Shown piece after piece: positions 45,345 through 53,763 of a stretch of 64,000 nt of DNA. The DNA is from Arboricoccus pini. GTDB taxonomy: Bacteria > Pseudomonadota > Alphaproteobacteria > Geminicoccales > Geminicoccaceae. The notes beneath the pieces are model-generated. The model had not been told where the DNA came from and made no database searches. It saw nothing but the letters and a program-made list of their open reading frames with translations. The stretch spans positions 178,889-242,888 of the forward strand of contig NZ_FYEH01000007.1 in assembly GCF_900187945.1 (NCBI RefSeq). Reading direction: 5' to 3'. The translations under genes and the position numbers were made by a program. How positions within the stretch are numbered: position 1 is the stretch's first letter; every line of letters begins with the position of its first letter.

Positions 45345-46649
45345 CTAGCCCTTGGGCTCCAGGCCGCACCAGCCGGCGATGAAGAGCGCCATGGCCTCCG
45401 TGACCCGTTCGAGCGAAGCGAGGTCGACGGCCTCGTCGAAGCCATGGATCGCGCGTGCCTTCGGACCGTAGACCAAGGTCGGCACCTTATCGTAGAGCGC
45501 CATGACTCTAGCATCGAGATAGGCTGGAAAGGTGATGGCCGACAGCTTCTCGCCATTCAAGGTCTCGTGCACCTCGCGCAGCATGGTCTCGGCCTCGCTG
45601 CCCGGCTGAAGTATGTAGCCGCGCGTGTGAAAGCCGTTGCAGCTGATTGTGGGCGGGTTCTTGGCCAGAGCCGGATCGCGGCGGAAGGCTTCCTCGATGG
45701 CGCGGCCGATCTCAGTTAGCGCGTCCTCAGGGGCAACCGAGGGATAAAAGCCGGCGCGAACGTGCAGCCGGCACCAGGACGGCACTGACGATGCCCAGTC
45801 GCCGCCCTCGATCTTGCCGACATTGATGCTGATCGGGTGGGGATGGTCGCGAAACCAGGGGTCCAGTCGCTTGCTGGCGTTCCAGAGCACCTCGATATCG
45901 TCGAGCGCCCTGAAGACCCGACGCATGGCCTTGATGGCGTTCACGCCCGAGCGGCTCTCATGCACGTGCGCGGGAACGCCTTTGACGTCGACCGTGAACC
46001 ATACGACGCCCAGATTGGCGCGAACCAGGGCCTCGCCGGTGGGTTCGGGAATGAGCGCTGCCTCGCCCTGATAGCCGCGCTGATGGCAGGCAAGGGCGCC
46101 ATTGCCGGTGCTTTCTTCTTCGACGACCGAGGCGAAATGCAGCCGCGACGCCGGCCGGTAGCCCGCATGGCCAAGGGCATCGATGGCGGCAAGGGCGGCC
46201 ACCAGGCCGGCCTTCATGTCGCCGGCCCCGCGGCCCTCCAGCCAGCCATCCTTGATCGTTGGCTCGAAGGGCGGGGCCGCCCACATGTCAAGAGGTCCCG
46301 TTGGCACGACGTCGACATGGCCGTTGATCAGGAGCGAACGGCCGATCGCTCCACCTTTGGGCTCGAGCGTGCCGACGACGTTGCTGGCCTCTGCATAGGA
46401 GACGTCGATCGGCGAGGCGCCTGGATGAGAGAGGATAGAAGCGGGATCAAGTTGCCAACGATCGACCGCATAGCCGCGCTCGCGTAAGGCGCCCTCCATC
46501 ACGTCTTGCGCCGATTTCTCATGGCCACGGATAGAGGCTTGCCGCGTCAATTCCTGGGTTAGCGCCAGTTGCCGTTCGAAGCCGGCGGCGACGGCCTCCT
46601 TGATGGCCGCCCGCAGTTCGGTCTCGGGCAAAGCGATCGTCGCTGCCAT
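45345..46649 (-). CDS. M20-family deacylase/peptidase (ArgE/DapE-like)
   Basis: This 434-residue zinc hydrolase has the M20 metal ligands in order: NGHVDVVP (His, Asp), GRGAGDMKAG (bridging Asp), VVEEESTGNGA (catalytic Glu and ligand Glu), IPEPTG and a C-terminal AIHGFDEAVDL (His). A lid domain sits between residues about 210-330. This fits acetylornithine deacetylase/DapE-type or allantoate/formamidase-like enzymes; the substrate is open. I prefer the ATG at 46649 over a GTG at 46661, which has a poor ribosome-site distance. Confidence 0.88.
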   Translation of the reverse strand: MAATIALPETELRAAIKEAVAAGFERQLALTQELTRQASIRGHEKSAQDVMEGALRERGYAVDRWQLDPASILSHPGASPIDVSYAEASNVVGTLEPKGGAIGRSLLINGHVDVVPTGPLDMWAAPPFEPTIKDGWLEGRGAGDMKAGLVAALAAIDALGHAGYRPASRLHFASVVEEESTGNGALACHQRGYQGEAALIPEPTGEALVRANLGVVWFTVDVKGVPAHVHESRSGVNAIKAMRRVFRALDDIEVLWNASKRLDPWFRDHPHPISINVGKIEGGDWASSVPSWCRLHVRAGFYPSVAPEDALTEIGRAIEEAFRRDPALAKNPPTISCNGFHTRGYILQPGSEAETMLREVHETLNGEKLSAITFPAYLDARVMALYDKVPTLVYGPKARAIHGFDEAVDLASLERVTEAMALFIAGWCGLEPKG

Positions 46650-46740
46650 CTTATCCGTCACCTTCTATTGCTCGCACTGCCGCAAGCATGGCGCAGCATG
46701 CAGGGACACTCAACCTTCGGCCTTTCTTCGTCCTGCCATC

Positions 46741-47004
46741 TCACGTGTCATCGTCCAGTATCGCGCCGAGGCTGGCGGCAATCGCCCGACCCTCGCTCGC
46801 AACGTCGCCCGCCGGCATGGGCTGGCCTGCCCGGCGATACCAATAGCCGGCGTTGGCGAGATCGCCTTCCACGCGGTGCAGCCATGCATGCACCCAGGCC
46901 GCTTCCGCCGAAGGGGCGTCTTGAACGATCGCGTGGGCGCCGTCCCATTCGCCGGCGAGGCCGAGCTTGATGGCTTTGATGCAATCCGCCTGCGTCGTCG
47001 TCAT
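46741..47004 (-). CDS. Small conserved hypothetical protein
   Basis: This 87-residue protein has the conserved order AIKLGLAGEWDGAHAIVQ, AAWVHAWLHRVEGDLANAGYWYRRAGQ, a small helical-repeat-like family widespread in proteobacteria and of unknown function. The start at MTTTQAD has CGGAG upstream. The reading could extend upstream, but the extra residues are low-quality. Cytosolic; no signal or helix. Confidence 0.85.
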   Translation of the reverse strand: MTTTQADCIKAIKLGLAGEWDGAHAIVQDAPSAEAAWVHAWLHRVEGDLANAGYWYRRAGQPMPAGDVASEGRAIAASLGAILDDDT

Positions 47005-47391
47005 GGTCGAGCTCCGAAAATCCGTGTCTTTGTCCCGGCCTTTCCGGCCAGAGCCGGGCACCTTTGGCGGGCGCGATCGGGTGCGTCTTTGGAACCGACC
47101 CGAGAGTCTGATATAGTTTCCCTCGGTCGAGCTTGCAGGCAATGATCCGCAAAGGCCCTGGACGCGGCCCCGATGGGCGATCGCTCCCGTCGATGCCCGA
47201 AGGCTGTCGCGGGCGTCGGTCGGCGTGACGGGCCCTGGTGGGCGCGATGCCATTCGTGCCGGATTGGCGCCAATTTGTTTGCTGCCCCGTGGGTATGCAA
47301 AGCGGGCTGGTCGACCGAGTTAACGTCTCTATCCGCAACCGGCGGCGCCGCATCGGCCTTTAGGGCCTAGATGGCGCCAGGAGCCCGTCCG
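47005..47391. other. Intergenic region between divergent genes, nothing recognised
   Basis: These 387 bases separate the small conserved gene from wrbA. No frame on either strand reads like a protein, and I see no RNA gene or relic. Promoters for both sides should lie here; a TGATATAGT near 47108 resembles a -10 element, but its -35 is unclear. Confidence 0.4.
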
Positions 47392-48006
47392 ATGTCGAAG
47401 ATCCTCGTCCTTTATTATTCCACCTACGGCCATATCGAGACTTTGGCAGGGGCCGTTGCCGAAGGGGCCCGGTCCGTGAGTGGCACCGAGGTCGTCATCA
47501 AGCGCGTGCCCGAGCTCGTGCCCGAGGATGCCGCGCGCGCCGCGCATTTCAAGCTCGATCAGGCAGCCCCTATCGCCACCGTCAACGAATTGGCCGAGTA
47601 CGATGCCATCATCCTGGGCACGCCCACCCGCTTCGGGCGCATGGCCTCGCAGATGGCGCAGTTCTGGGATCAGACGGGCGGTCTTTGGGCCGGCGGCAAG
47701 TTGATCGGCAAGGTGGGCTCGGTCTTCTCCGCGACGGCCAGCCAGCATGGCGGCCAGGAGACGACCATCGTCTCGACGATCGTCAATCTCATGCACCATG
47801 GCATGATCATCGTCGGCGTGCCCTATAGCGAGCCGCGTCTGGTCGATAACAGCCAGGTCAGCGGTGGCACGCCCTATGGCGCCACCACGATCACCAACGG
47901 CGACGGCTCGCGCCAGCCGAGCGAGAACGAGCTGGCGATCGCGCGCTTCCAGGGCCAGCATGTGGCAACGGTCACCGCCACCATCCTGCGCGGTCGGGCG
48001 GCCTGA
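47392..48006 (+). CDS. wrbA: NAD(P)H:quinone oxidoreductase WrbA
   Basis: This 204-residue flavodoxin-fold FMN enzyme reduces quinones by two electrons, avoiding semiquinones. It begins [17 protein letters not shown], has [21 protein letters not shown] and [20 protein letters not shown] and ends with the usual [12 protein letters not shown] helix. I chose the ATG at 47392 with AGGAG 8 bases upstream. A ring-cleaving dioxygenase-like gene follows after 56 bases, suggesting a shared quinone-stress role. Confidence 0.95.
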   Translation: MSKILVLYYSTYGHIETLAGAVAEGARSVSGTEVVIKRVPELVPEDAARAAHFKLDQAAPIATVNELAEYDAIILGTPTRFGRMASQMAQFWDQTGGLWAGGKLIGKVGSVFSATASQHGGQETTIVSTIVNLMHHGMIIVGVPYSEPRLVDNSQVSGGTPYGATTITNGDGSRQPSENELAIARFQGQHVATVTATILRGRAA

Positions 48007-48062
48007 CCTATCTCGGGCGATACCGGCGGCATCGCGCCGCCGGTGCAAGGGGGAGCGGGTCC

Positions 48063-49004
48063 ATGCAGCTGCACGGCATCCACCATTTGACGGCGATCTC
48101 GGCCGATGCACGCGGCAACCACGCGTTCTACACGGACGACCTCGGGTTGCGCCTCGTCAAGAAGACGGTGAACCAGGACGATGTCAGCGCCTATCACCTG
48201 TTCTATGCCGATGGGCGAGGGAGCCCGGGCAGCGATATCACCTTCTTCGAGTGGCCCGTCCAGCCCGAGCGGCGCGGCACGAACGCGATTGTGCGAACGG
48301 GGCTTCGGGTCGGCAGCGAGGAAGCGATCCTCTATTGGCGCGAGCGGCTGGAGGCCCTGGGCTTCGCGGTGCCGCAGGCCGACTACGTTGATGGGCGGCT
48401 GACCTTGCCGTTCGAGGATCGCGAGGGCCAGCGGCTGGCGCTCCTTAACGACGAGGGCGGCGAACCGTCTTATCCCTGGGAGCGCAGCCCGGTGCCGGCC
48501 TCCTATCAGATCCGTGGCCTTGGACCGATCACGTTGAGCGTGCCGACTTTGGATCCCACCGCGCAATTCCTGATCCAGGTCTTGAACATGCGCCACGAGC
48601 GTGACTTCGAGACAGAGGGGACAGGGCGCGTGCATGTCTTCGCCATGGGCGAGGGCGGGCCGGCGGCCGAGTTGCATATCCGCGTCGAGCCCGAGCTGCC
48701 CCGCGCGCGCCAAGGCGCCGGTGCCGTGCACCATGTGGCATTCCGCTGCCGGGGCCAGGAGGAATATCGCTACTGGGTCGAGCGCTACCGGGAACTGGGC
48801 GTGCCCTCGAGCGGTCCGGTCGATCGCTTCTATTTCCGGAGCCTTTATGCCCGTGAGCCGGGCGGCATTCTCTGCGAGATCGCCACCGACGAGCCGGGCT
48901 TTGCCACGGACGAGCCAGAGGCCACGATGGGCGCGCGCTTGGCGCTGCCGCCTTTCCTGGAGGCGCAGCGTGCGGAGATCGAGAAGGGGTTAAAGCCGCT
49001 CTAG
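48063..49004 (+). CDS. VOC-superfamily ring-cleaving dioxygenase (MhqO/LinE-like)
   Basis: This 313-residue protein has two glyoxalase/VOC modules. The first opens GIHHLTAISADARGNHAFYTDDLGLRLVKKTVNQDD, typical of hydroquinone-specific extradiol dioxygenases such as MhqO. The second has GAVHHVAFRC and the ligand-bearing REPGGILCEIATDEPGF. Candidate metal ligands are His7 or His8, the second-module histidine and the glutamate in CEIATD. It probably opens substituted hydroquinones. GGGGGAG precedes the start. It pairs with the upstream wrbA. Confidence 0.88.
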   Translation: MQLHGIHHLTAISADARGNHAFYTDDLGLRLVKKTVNQDDVSAYHLFYADGRGSPGSDITFFEWPVQPERRGTNAIVRTGLRVGSEEAILYWRERLEALGFAVPQADYVDGRLTLPFEDREGQRLALLNDEGGEPSYPWERSPVPASYQIRGLGPITLSVPTLDPTAQFLIQVLNMRHERDFETEGTGRVHVFAMGEGGPAAELHIRVEPELPRARQGAGAVHHVAFRCRGQEEYRYWVERYRELGVPSSGPVDRFYFRSLYAREPGGILCEIATDEPGFATDEPEATMGARLALPPFLEAQRAEIEKGLKPL

Positions 49005-49013
49005 GCGAAAGGT

Positions 49014-49781
49014 TCAGGCCTTCATGTAGCGCGAGGGCGGCACGCCGAGCGCGCGCTTGAACATCGAGGTGAAGGCTGCAGGCGTCTCATAGCCGAGGTC
49101 GAGGGCGATCGCGGTGACGCTCTCGCCGGCATTGAGGCGAGGCAGTGCCGTGAACAGGCAGGCCTGTTGGCACCAGGCGCGAAAGCTGAGGCCGGTCTCG
49201 TGGCGAAAGAGGCGGGTGAAGGCGCGCCGGCTCATGGACAGCGAGGCTGCCCAGGCATCTATCGCGGCATGGACGGAGGGCTGCTCAAGAAAAGCGCGGC
49301 AACGGGCGGCCAGCCGGGCATGCTCGGGAAAGGGCAGGCCCAGGGGCAGGGTCTCCATGGCGCGCAATTCATGCAGGAGGAGCGTCATGATGGCGGCGGC
49401 ACGGCTGTCGGGTGGATAGTCGAACGGCAGGTCGGCTGTCTCGAAAAGGAGGCTGCGCATCAAAGGTGTGATCGCGACCACCCGGCATTCCTCCGGCAGG
49501 CCCAGGAGATGGTCGCGGTCGATATAGATGTTACGCGTGCTGACCTTGCCCAGCATGCTGACCTGATGGACAACCCGGGGCGGTATCCAGACTCCTTGGG
49601 CCGGGGGCACCACCCAGGTGCCGTGCACCGTGCTGACGATCATGACGCCGGTGGCGCCATGGAGGAGCTGGGCGCGGCTGTGATTGTGCGGGGGGCCGAC
49701 TGTCTCCTCCGGATAGTCGTTGGCCCGCGACACCACAGGCACGGTGGCCGCGTCGATATCCTGCCAGCTGACATCGCGCAT
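49014..49781 (-). CDS. AraC-family transcriptional regulator
   Basis: This 255-residue regulator has an N-terminal cupin-type sensor (HNHSRAQLLHGATGVMIV, GVWIPPRVVHQVSML) and a C-terminal pair of helix-turn-helices (LSMSRRAFTRLFRHETGLSFRAW and VTAIALDLGYETPAAFTSMFKRALGVPPSRY). It lies divergent from an MFS exporter with 98 bases between them, so it most likely regulates that exporter and perhaps itself. Fosmidomycin-resistance-type exporters often have such a partner. Confidence 0.92.
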   Translation of the reverse strand: MRDVSWQDIDAATVPVVSRANDYPEETVGPPHNHSRAQLLHGATGVMIVSTVHGTWVVPPAQGVWIPPRVVHQVSMLGKVSTRNIYIDRDHLLGLPEECRVVAITPLMRSLLFETADLPFDYPPDSRAAAIMTLLLHELRAMETLPLGLPFPEHARLAARCRAFLEQPSVHAAIDAWAASLSMSRRAFTRLFRHETGLSFRAWCQQACLFTALPRLNAGESVTAIALDLGYETPAAFTSMFKRALGVPPSRYMKA

Positions 49782-49879
49782 CTTGGCCCACTCTCGATGA
49801 TGGGAGGCCCAATGTCGGCAGCGGGCCATTGCTTGGAGGCGTATTCTTCGCTGCATTCTCGGGCAAGGAAAAAACGCAA

Positions 49880-51133
49880 ATGAGCGAGATCACGGCGCGA
49901 TATGCCGCGACGGGCGAGGCCGGCAGCGTCCACGCCGCACCAGCCTCGAGCCGACCGGAGGGGGCTGCGATGGGCATCCTCCTTTCGATCAGCTTTTGTC
50001 ATCTCTTGAACGACCTGATGCAGTCGCTCCTGCCGGCAATCTACCCGATGCTGGCTGCGACCTACGCCCTGGATTTCGGCCAGGTCGGCTTGATCACCAT
50101 GGTCTTCCAGATCACGGCCTCGCTCCTCCAGCCCTTCGTCGGCATCGTCACCGACAAGCGCGCCATGCCCTTCTCGCTGGCCTTCGGCATGGGCCTGACC
50201 CTGCTCGGGCTCTTGATGCTGTCGCTGGCCGGCAGCTTCGCCCTCCTTCTGGTGGCAGCGGCCCTGGTCGGCATGGGCTCCTCGGTCTTCCATCCGGAAT
50301 CATCAAGGGTGGCGCGCATGGCCTCCGGCGGCAAGCACGGGCTGGCGCAGTCGGTCTTCCAGGTCGGGGGCAATGCCGGGACGGCGCTGGGACCGCTGCT
50401 CGCGGCCTTCGTCGTGCTGCGCAACGGTCAGGGCTCGATCGCCTGGTTCTCCTTCGTGGCCCTCTTGGGCATGAGCGTTTTGACCTGGGTCGGCCTCTGG
50501 TATCGCCGTCAGCAGGCGCGCCGGCCGGTCAGCCGGACCAAGCCGGCGACGCTGGACATGCCGCGCCGTCAGGTGACCGGCGCCATCATCGTCCTTCTAT
50601 TGCTGATCTTCTCGAAATATTTCTACTTGGCCAGCCTGACCAGCTACTTCACCTTCTACTTGATCGACCAGTTCGCCCTCTCCGTCAGGGACGCGCAACT
50701 CCATCTCTTCATCTTCCTGGGTGCGGTGGCGGCCGGTACGATCGCCGGCGGGCCGATCGGCGATCGCATCGGCCGCAAGCCGGTCATCTGGGTGTCGATC
50801 CTGGGGATCCTGCCCTTCACCTTGCTGCTGCCGCACGTCAACCTGTTCTGGACGACCGTGCTGACCCTGCCGATCGGCTTCCTCCTGGCCTCGGCGTTCC
50901 CGGCGATCATCGTCTATGCGCAGGATCTGTTGCCCGGCAAGGTCGGGACGGTGGCCGGCCTCTTCTTCGGCTTTGCCTTCGGCATGGGCGGCCTTGGCGC
51001 GGCGGTGCTGGGCCAGCTTGCCGATCTCACCAGCATCCGCACCGTCTACCAGATCTGCGCTTTTCTGCCGCTGATCGGTCTTCTGGCGGCCTTCCTGCCG
51101 AGTACGCGGACCCTTAAGGCCAGGACCGCCTAG
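49880..51133 (+). CDS. MFS transporter, fosmidomycin resistance (Fsr)-like
   Basis: This 417-residue inner-membrane protein has twelve predicted helices. SFCHLLNDLMQSLLPAIYPML and FGQVGLITMVFQITASLLQPFVG match the Fsr group, which exports fosmidomycin and other small molecules. Loop motifs include GDRIGRKPV. The start at MSEITAR has AAGGA upstream and lies inside the divergent control region with the AraC gene. Its stop shares a CTAG with the convergent flavoprotein gene. Confidence 0.9.
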   Translation: MSEITARYAATGEAGSVHAAPASSRPEGAAMGILLSISFCHLLNDLMQSLLPAIYPMLAATYALDFGQVGLITMVFQITASLLQPFVGIVTDKRAMPFSLAFGMGLTLLGLLMLSLAGSFALLLVAAALVGMGSSVFHPESSRVARMASGGKHGLAQSVFQVGGNAGTALGPLLAAFVVLRNGQGSIAWFSFVALLGMSVLTWVGLWYRRQQARRPVSRTKPATLDMPRRQVTGAIIVLLLLIFSKYFYLASLTSYFTFYLIDQFALSVRDAQLHLFIFLGAVAAGTIAGGPIGDRIGRKPVIWVSILGILPFTLLLPHVNLFWTTVLTLPIGFLLASAFPAIIVYAQDLLPGKVGTVAGLFFGFAFGMGGLGAAVLGQLADLTSIRTVYQICAFLPLIGLLAAFLPSTRTLKARTA

Positions 51134-51693
51134 GCGTCGATCTCGGCCAGGCGGCCGCGCACGGCCGCCTCCAGGCTCGCGAAGGTCTCGACCACCGTCG
51201 TCTGCTCGAAACCGCGCAGGCGCTCGGTATTGTCGAGATCGATGCGTCTTGGCCATAGCCGCACCATGCGATCGGGCGCCATCGTGTCGTGCACGGGCTG
51301 CGTGTCGCAGGCATAGGCGATGACCGGCACGCGGCATTTTCCGGCCTGGGCGAAGACGTTGGTGACCAGCGTATCGGAAATGCCGGCCACGCATTTGGCC
51401 ACGGTATTGGAGGTCGTCGGGGCCATGACCAGCGTATGGTACCAGCCGTGATAAAAGCGGCCGACGGGTGCTGCCGAGGCCGAGCTGTCCTTGATCAGCC
51501 GGACGCCCGGCGGAAAGGGAGCCCGGTCCTTGGTGTACATGAAGATCACCTCGGCCGCCGCCTTGGAGAGAAAGACGTCCATCTCGCCGATGGCGGCGAT
51601 CAGCGCCAGGCATTCGACGAAATCATGCCCGGAGCCGGTCAGCGCCCAGGCAAGACGCCGGCCCGACGGCCTGGTCTCCTCGTCCTCAGCCAC
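51130..51693 (-). CDS. Flavoprotein (DmrB/AfpA-like, Flavoprotein fold)
   Basis: This 187-residue protein matches the Flavoprotein fold: RRLAWALTGSGHDFVECLALIAAIG, VDVFLSKAAAEV-type strand (MDVFLSKAAAEVI), GRFYHGWYHTLVMAPTTSNTVAKCVAGISDTLVTNVFAQAGK and VPVIAYACD. The APTTSNTVAK element contacts FMN. Closest groups are archaeal flavoprotein AfpA and dihydromethanopterin reductase DmrB; related proteins occur in methylotrophs that use tetrahydromethanopterin. It begins at a GTG overlapping the PxpA-like stop by 8 bases and ends in a CTAG shared with the MFS gene. Confidence 0.75.
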   Translation of the reverse strand: MAEDEETRPSGRRLAWALTGSGHDFVECLALIAAIGEMDVFLSKAAAEVIFMYTKDRAPFPPGVRLIKDSSASAAPVGRFYHGWYHTLVMAPTTSNTVAKCVAGISDTLVTNVFAQAGKCRVPVIAYACDTQPVHDTMAPDRMVRLWPRRIDLDNTERLRGFEQTTVVETFASLEAAVRGRLAEIDA

Positions 51694-52345
51694 GGCTAGG
51701 CCTCCTGCCCATCGGGTTGAGCCTGATGCCCTCGGCGGCCAGTGCGGTCTTGATCCCGGCCGCCATCCGGACGGCGGCCGGGTTGTCGCCGTGCACCCTT
51801 CGGCTTTCCACCATGCGGACGACGCGGGTGGCCGCCAGCTCGGCATCCTCGATCAAGGCACCCGGCGGGCGCCCCGCGACGAGCCGGTCGTCATCCTCAT
51901 AGGCGCGATCGGCGAAGACCCCGCAGGCCATGGGTATGCCGACCGCGCTCGCCGTTTGCGCCATGGCGCTGTCCGGCAGGACGGCAAGGCTAAGGTCCTG
52001 ATCGCCAGCCGCTACCGCCTCGGCCCGGGCTAATCCGAGCTGCGGGTCGTCGGCCGCCTGGTCGTAGAGCGTGCCGATCTGATAGAGACATTGGCGTATG
52101 TTGGCCGGGTCCTCGCCCTGGATCGGCCGCCGGCTGAAGCCTGTGAGGTCAGAAACGCTCGGATGCGCGCCTGCAGCCACACCGGCGATGGCCGCCGCCG
52201 GGGTCCGGGCGATGACGCTGGGATCACCCGCGTGGAAGCCGCAGGCGATGTTGGCGCTGGTGACGATCTCGAGCATCGTCCTGTCGTCGCCCATGTGCCA
52301 GGCGGCGAAGTTTTCGCCAAGGTCGCTGTTGAGATCGATCTCCAT
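51686..52345 (-). CDS. pxpA: 5-oxoprolinase subunit A (PxpA, LamB/YcsF) with internal deletions
   Basis: This 219-residue protein begins MEIDLNSDLGENFAAWHMGDD and has VTSANIACGFHAGDP, GAHPSVSDLTGFSRR and FADRAYEDDDRLV, clear PxpA/YcsF signatures. Family members are about 245-255 residues. Here the YQIG-x-L segment runs directly into YDQAADDPQL, omitting about 20 residues including the invariant KPHG motif, and about 17 residues before HGDNPAAV are also missing. Partners PxpB/PxpC are not adjacent. It is probably inactive as a 5-oxoprolinase subunit, although the frame is intact. It overlaps the downstream flavoprotein gene by 8 bases. Confidence 0.8.
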   Translation of the reverse strand: MEIDLNSDLGENFAAWHMGDDRTMLEIVTSANIACGFHAGDPSVIARTPAAAIAGVAAGAHPSVSDLTGFSRRPIQGEDPANIRQCLYQIGTLYDQAADDPQLGLARAEAVAAGDQDLSLAVLPDSAMAQTASAVGIPMACGVFADRAYEDDDRLVAGRPPGALIEDAELAATRVVRMVESRRVHGDNPAAVRMAAGIKTALAAEGIRLNPMGRRPSRG

Positions 52346-52409
52346 GCCGGGAGAGGCCCTTTGTCTTGCCGAGCGTCCTAGGGTGGCAGGCGCTTGGCAA
52401 GCCCGCAAC

Positions 52410-53582
52410 TCAGCGCTCGGGTGCATCCGCCATCTGCCGGCCGACCAGGTCGCTCGGAGCGCCGCCGCCACGCGGTCCGCCCTCGTCGGTACGACCGGGC
52501 AGGGCTGTTACTTCGATCCGCTGGCGGGGCAGGCAGCCCGGATATTCCGCCTGGAGGAAGGCTATCAGCTTTTCACGCACCTCGCAGCGGAGATCCCAGG
52601 TCACGGGCGAGTTCCGGCCGCTCACCAGCGCGCGCAACTCGATCGTGCCTTCCCTCGCGTCGCTCACCTGCAGATTGACGACCTTGCCGTCCCAAAGCGG
52701 GCTCTTGCGGCAGATTGTATCGAGCTCTGCCCGCACGCGCTCGACGGGTACCGTGTAGTCAACATAAAGAAAGACCGAGCCGATGATATTGCCGCTCTCC
52801 CGCGTCCAGTTTTGGAAGGGCTTCTCCATGAAGTAGGAAAGCGGGACGATGAGGCGTCGCCAGTCCCAGATGCGGATGACGACATAGGTCCCGGTAATCT
52901 CCTCGATCCAGCCCCACTCGCCCTCGACGACGACCGCGTCCTCCAGCCGGATCGGCTGGGTGATCGCCAGTTGCAGGCCGGCTATGATGTTGGCCAGGAC
53001 CGGTCTTGCCGCCAGACCCACGACGAGGCCGGCGGCACCCGCCGAGGCGAGCAGGCTGACGCCATATTGGCGGACCGGCTCGAACGTCATGAGGATGGTG
53101 GCGCTGGTGACCACGACGATGAAGATGTAGATCAGGCGGCGCAGCACGCGGACCTGCGTGACGTGTTTTCTTGCCACCAGATTGTCTTCGACGTCGGTGC
53201 GGAAGCGCCGCATATAGTGTCCGGCCAGCGTGTCGACGCCGGTATCGGCGACCCAGCCGACAAGGATGATCGAGCCTACGAGCAGGACGTGCTGGACCAG
53301 GCCCGTGACCCGGTCGGGCAGTCCCGCGGGCTCGACGACGATGGCTAGGGCCAGAATGACAAGGCCGAGGCGCAGAGGGCCGCGGGAACGGTTGATGATC
53401 CGGCGCGGCACCGAGGCCGATGGCTTGATCATGCGCTCCAGGATGCGGATGACCGTGCCGTGCAGCAGAAAGGCCAGGCCGGCGAAAAGCAGCATGAGCG
53501 CGAGGCCGCCGACCCAGGCGGGCGCCCAGGCGAACGCCGCCTGCACGTGGGTGACCAGGAAATTGAGGATCGGCTCGTCCAT
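52410..53582 (-). CDS. MscS-family mechanosensitive ion channel
   Basis: This 390-residue membrane protein has five predicted N-terminal helices and an MscS pore-lining helix (LLASAGAAGLVVGLAARPVLANIIAGLQLA), followed by the beta domain (RLEDAVVVEGEWGWIEEITGTYVVIRIWDWRRLIVPLSYF) with strong MscS signatures. It likely releases solutes under hypo-osmotic stress. It has a short Pro/Gly-rich C-terminal tail. It is divergent from a chemoreceptor gene, with 181 bases between them. Confidence 0.92.
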   Translation of the reverse strand: MDEPILNFLVTHVQAAFAWAPAWVGGLALMLLFAGLAFLLHGTVIRILERMIKPSASVPRRIINRSRGPLRLGLVILALAIVVEPAGLPDRVTGLVQHVLLVGSIILVGWVADTGVDTLAGHYMRRFRTDVEDNLVARKHVTQVRVLRRLIYIFIVVVTSATILMTFEPVRQYGVSLLASAGAAGLVVGLAARPVLANIIAGLQLAITQPIRLEDAVVVEGEWGWIEEITGTYVVIRIWDWRRLIVPLSYFMEKPFQNWTRESGNIIGSVFLYVDYTVPVERVRAELDTICRKSPLWDGKVVNLQVSDAREGTIELRALVSGRNSPVTWDLRCEVREKLIAFLQAEYPGCLPRQRIEVTALPGRTDEGGPRGGGAPSDLVGRQMADAPER

Positions 53583-53763
53583 TTCGTCTCCCGGTGGACC
53601 AGGGGATCGACGACTGCGGCGGGTCGCGGCGCATGCGGTAACGCACTAGCTAGAAATAACCCAGTCCCGGGCAAGGTGAGGCTGACCGACCCCTGATTTA
53701 ACTAATCCTTAAGAAGGCCCGCTTATGCTGGACTACTCGGGGTCAGCAAGAGGGGTGCAAACC

